A stretch of 7,511 nucleotides of DNA from Frankiaceae bacterium (GTDB lineage: Bacteria > Actinomycetota > Actinomycetes > JAVEEB01): the NCBI GenBank assembly GCA_030840665.1, contig JAVEEB010000330.1, forward strand, positions 1 to 7,511, written 5' to 3'. Of the stretch, positions 6,543-7,511 are shown one piece after another. The notes beneath the pieces were generated by a model. The model was not told where the DNA came from. It did no database searches and saw nothing but the letters and a program-made list of their open reading frames with translations. Position numbers and translations under genes: made by a program. Within the stretch, counting starts at the first letter, position 1. Every line of letters begins with the position of its first letter.

Positions 6543-6543
6543 G
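6530..6543. other. Palindrome shared by two convergent gene ends
   Basis: CTCAGCCGGCTGAG is a perfect 14-bp palindrome. Its inner 12 bp (6531-6542) are read on both strands as TCA GCC GGC TGA, so the muramidase and OtsB both end in Ser-Ala-Gly-stop encoded by the same base pairs. There is no intergenic space between the two genes. The palindrome has no loop and no T-run, so it is not a typical intrinsic terminator, though transcripts of both genes would be complementary here. Confidence 0.85.
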
Positions 6544-7382
6544 CGTTCCAGCTCGTCGGCCAGGGCAACGAAGAACTCCACGATCCCCGCGGGGCCGTCC
6601 ACCACGAGGTCTGCGACGGCCGCGACCTCCTCGACCTCGTCCGACGAGCTCGCGACGGTCAGCCCAGGTGTGCCCCCGGCCCGCAACTCGCGTACCGCGG
6701 CGAACGCCGGCAGGTCACCCAGGTCGTCGCCGCAGAAGACGACGCACGAGGTCGGCGCCTCCGCCACGTAGGCGAGTAGCGCGTGGCCCTTGTCGAGCCC
6801 CGCGGGCCGCAACTCGACGACGAAACGACCGTCGACCGCCTCCAGGCCGGCGCGGGCGGCGAGCGCATGAAGGCCGGGTTGCAGAGCCGCGAACGCCGCC
6901 TCGGCGTCGGGCGCGTTGCGGGTGTGGACAGCAACGGAGTGCTGCTTGTCCTCGATGGCCGCGCCCTCGACCGCGGCGAGCAATGCCGGCAGCTCTCGGC
7001 GTACAAGGTCGATGCTCTTGTCTGGAAGGGGGCGTTCGACGGTGCCGGCGCCGACCTCCCAGCGCTCCAGGCCGTAGTGCCCGAGCACGGTGACCGACGC
7101 GAGCGCCGGATGCCCTTCGAGGCCGGCGAGCGCGCGCACGCTGTCGACCGGGCGACCCGTGAGGATCACCAGCCGGCCGACGAGGGCCGCCAGACGGGAG
7201 AGGGCTTCGATGGCACCCGGGGCAGGGTGGGAGTCGTCGGGGTTGGCGACGATCGGGGCGAGCGTGCCGTCGAAGTCGGTCGCGAGCACGGCCCGTCGAG
7301 GATCCAGGACGAGTGCGGCCAGCCCGGCCCGGCCGGCCGGCGTGTGAGGCTCAGCTAGGAAGTGGTGGCCCGGGGGCGCCAA
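6531..7382 (-). CDS. otsB: Trehalose-6-phosphate phosphatase
   Basis: This 283-residue HAD-superfamily phosphatase removes phosphate from trehalose 6-phosphate to give trehalose, a cytoplasmic osmolyte and cell-envelope precursor in actinobacteria. All four HAD motifs are visible: DFDGTL (36-41, nucleophile Asp 36 and acid/base Asp 38), ILTGR (73-77), Lys 198 in LDKGHAL, and GDDLGD (218-223) for magnesium binding. The cap carries the trehalose-phosphatase signature IEDKQHSVAVHTR (143-155) and GRFVVELRP (185-193). Length is normal for a single-domain OtsB. The start is a TTG at 7382-7380, directly after the TAG of the upstream gene; no later ATG or GTG leaves room before motif I. The absence of spacing suggests translational coupling. 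The 3' end overlaps the convergent muramidase gene by 12 bp. The visible tail of the upstream neighbour does not look like OtsA. Confidence 0.92.
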   Translation of the reverse strand: MAPPGHHFLAEPHTPAGRAGLAALVLDPRRAVLATDFDGTLAPIVANPDDSHPAPGAIEALSRLAALVGRLVILTGRPVDSVRALAGLEGHPALASVTVLGHYGLERWEVGAGTVERPLPDKSIDLVRRELPALLAAVEGAAIEDKQHSVAVHTRNAPDAEAAFAALQPGLHALAARAGLEAVDGRFVVELRPAGLDKGHALLAYVAEAPTSCVVFCGDDLGDLPAFAAVRELRAGGTPGLTVASSSDEVEEVAAVADLVVDGPAGIVEFFVALADELERSAG

Positions 7383-7511
7383 CTACTTGCCGCCACCGGG
7401 TTCGTAGTAGCGGGTCACGACGACGGTCAGCTTGGCCGAACCTGGGAGCCCCGGGATGCGCGCGAGGACGCGGTGCAGCTGCGGGAACTGCCGGGCGAGC
7501 GCCTCGGCGGA
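7383..7511 (-). CDS. C-terminal end of an unidentified gene upstream of otsB
   Basis: This minus-strand frame is open from the right edge to a TAG at 7385-7383, giving 42 residues with strong G/C third positions. It reads SAEALARQFPQLHRVLARI, then PGLPGSAKLTVVVTRYYEP, ending in GGGK. The pattern is a helix, then a turn, then a beta strand, as in the end of an alpha/beta domain. I do not recognise the family, and it does not resemble the usual C-terminus of trehalose-6-phosphate synthase. Its stop codon abuts the TTG of otsB, so the two are almost certainly in one operon. The rest lies outside the window. Confidence 0.7.
   Translation of the reverse strand, partial: SAEALARQFPQLHRVLARIPGLPGSAKLTVVVTRYYEPGGGK

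Noticed and set aside
1..7511. CRISPR array, tRNA/rRNA genes, insertion-sequence ends or prophage genes
   Set aside because: No repeat-spacer pattern, cloverleaf, terminal inverted repeats with a transposase, or phage structural genes were seen. GH25 enzymes occur in phages, but this one is membrane-anchored and sits among housekeeping-type genes.

Overview
The window comes from a high-GC Gram-positive bacterium, almost certainly an actinomycete. G/C at third codon positions is extreme. One gene belongs to the DUF222/13E12 HNH family, which is typical of actinobacteria. The SOS box has the actinobacterial/Firmicutes form TCGAAC-N4-GTTCGA, two genes look leaderless behind TANNNT -10 elements, and there is a two-ring CDC48/p97-like ATPase of the type known in mycobacteria. 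No genus can be named from sequence alone.

Layout from left to right. Positions 3-140 (+) look like the C-terminal tail of a gene entering from the left edge. Positions 141-541 hold no convincing gene, only a pair of neighbouring hairpins (298-341). Positions 555-1994 (+) encode a DUF222/HNH endonuclease-like protein whose promoter and start region is overlapped by a perfect 16-bp LexA/SOS palindrome (547-562). It converges on 2047-3525 (-), a single-ring AAA ATPase. That gene is divergent, across a 73-bp spacer, from 3599-5779 (+), a CDC48/p97-like double AAA ATPase with a degenerate first ring and an intact second ring. Overlapping the end of the p97-like gene is 5763-6542 (+), a GH25 muramidase with a very basic N-terminus and one membrane anchor. 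It runs tail-to-tail, with a 12-bp overlap, into 6531-7382 (-), a trehalose-6-phosphate phosphatase (otsB). otsB begins directly after the stop codon of an unidentified gene (7383-7511, -) that runs off the right edge.

How the genes may work together. The HNH gene reads as a DNA-damage-inducible singleton. The two AAA ATPases share one short control region and may be co-regulated protein-remodelling machines. The muramidase is probably translated from the p97-like mRNA, which would link an ATPase to local cell-wall hydrolysis; this link is inferred from gene order only. otsB completes trehalose synthesis from trehalose 6-phosphate and belongs to a separate leftward operon. The most noteworthy points are the perfect SOS box on the start codon, the divergent AAA pair in which two of the three ATPase modules carry an E-D rather than D-E Walker B, and the self-complementary 3' junction that makes two unrelated proteins both end in Ser-Ala-Gly.
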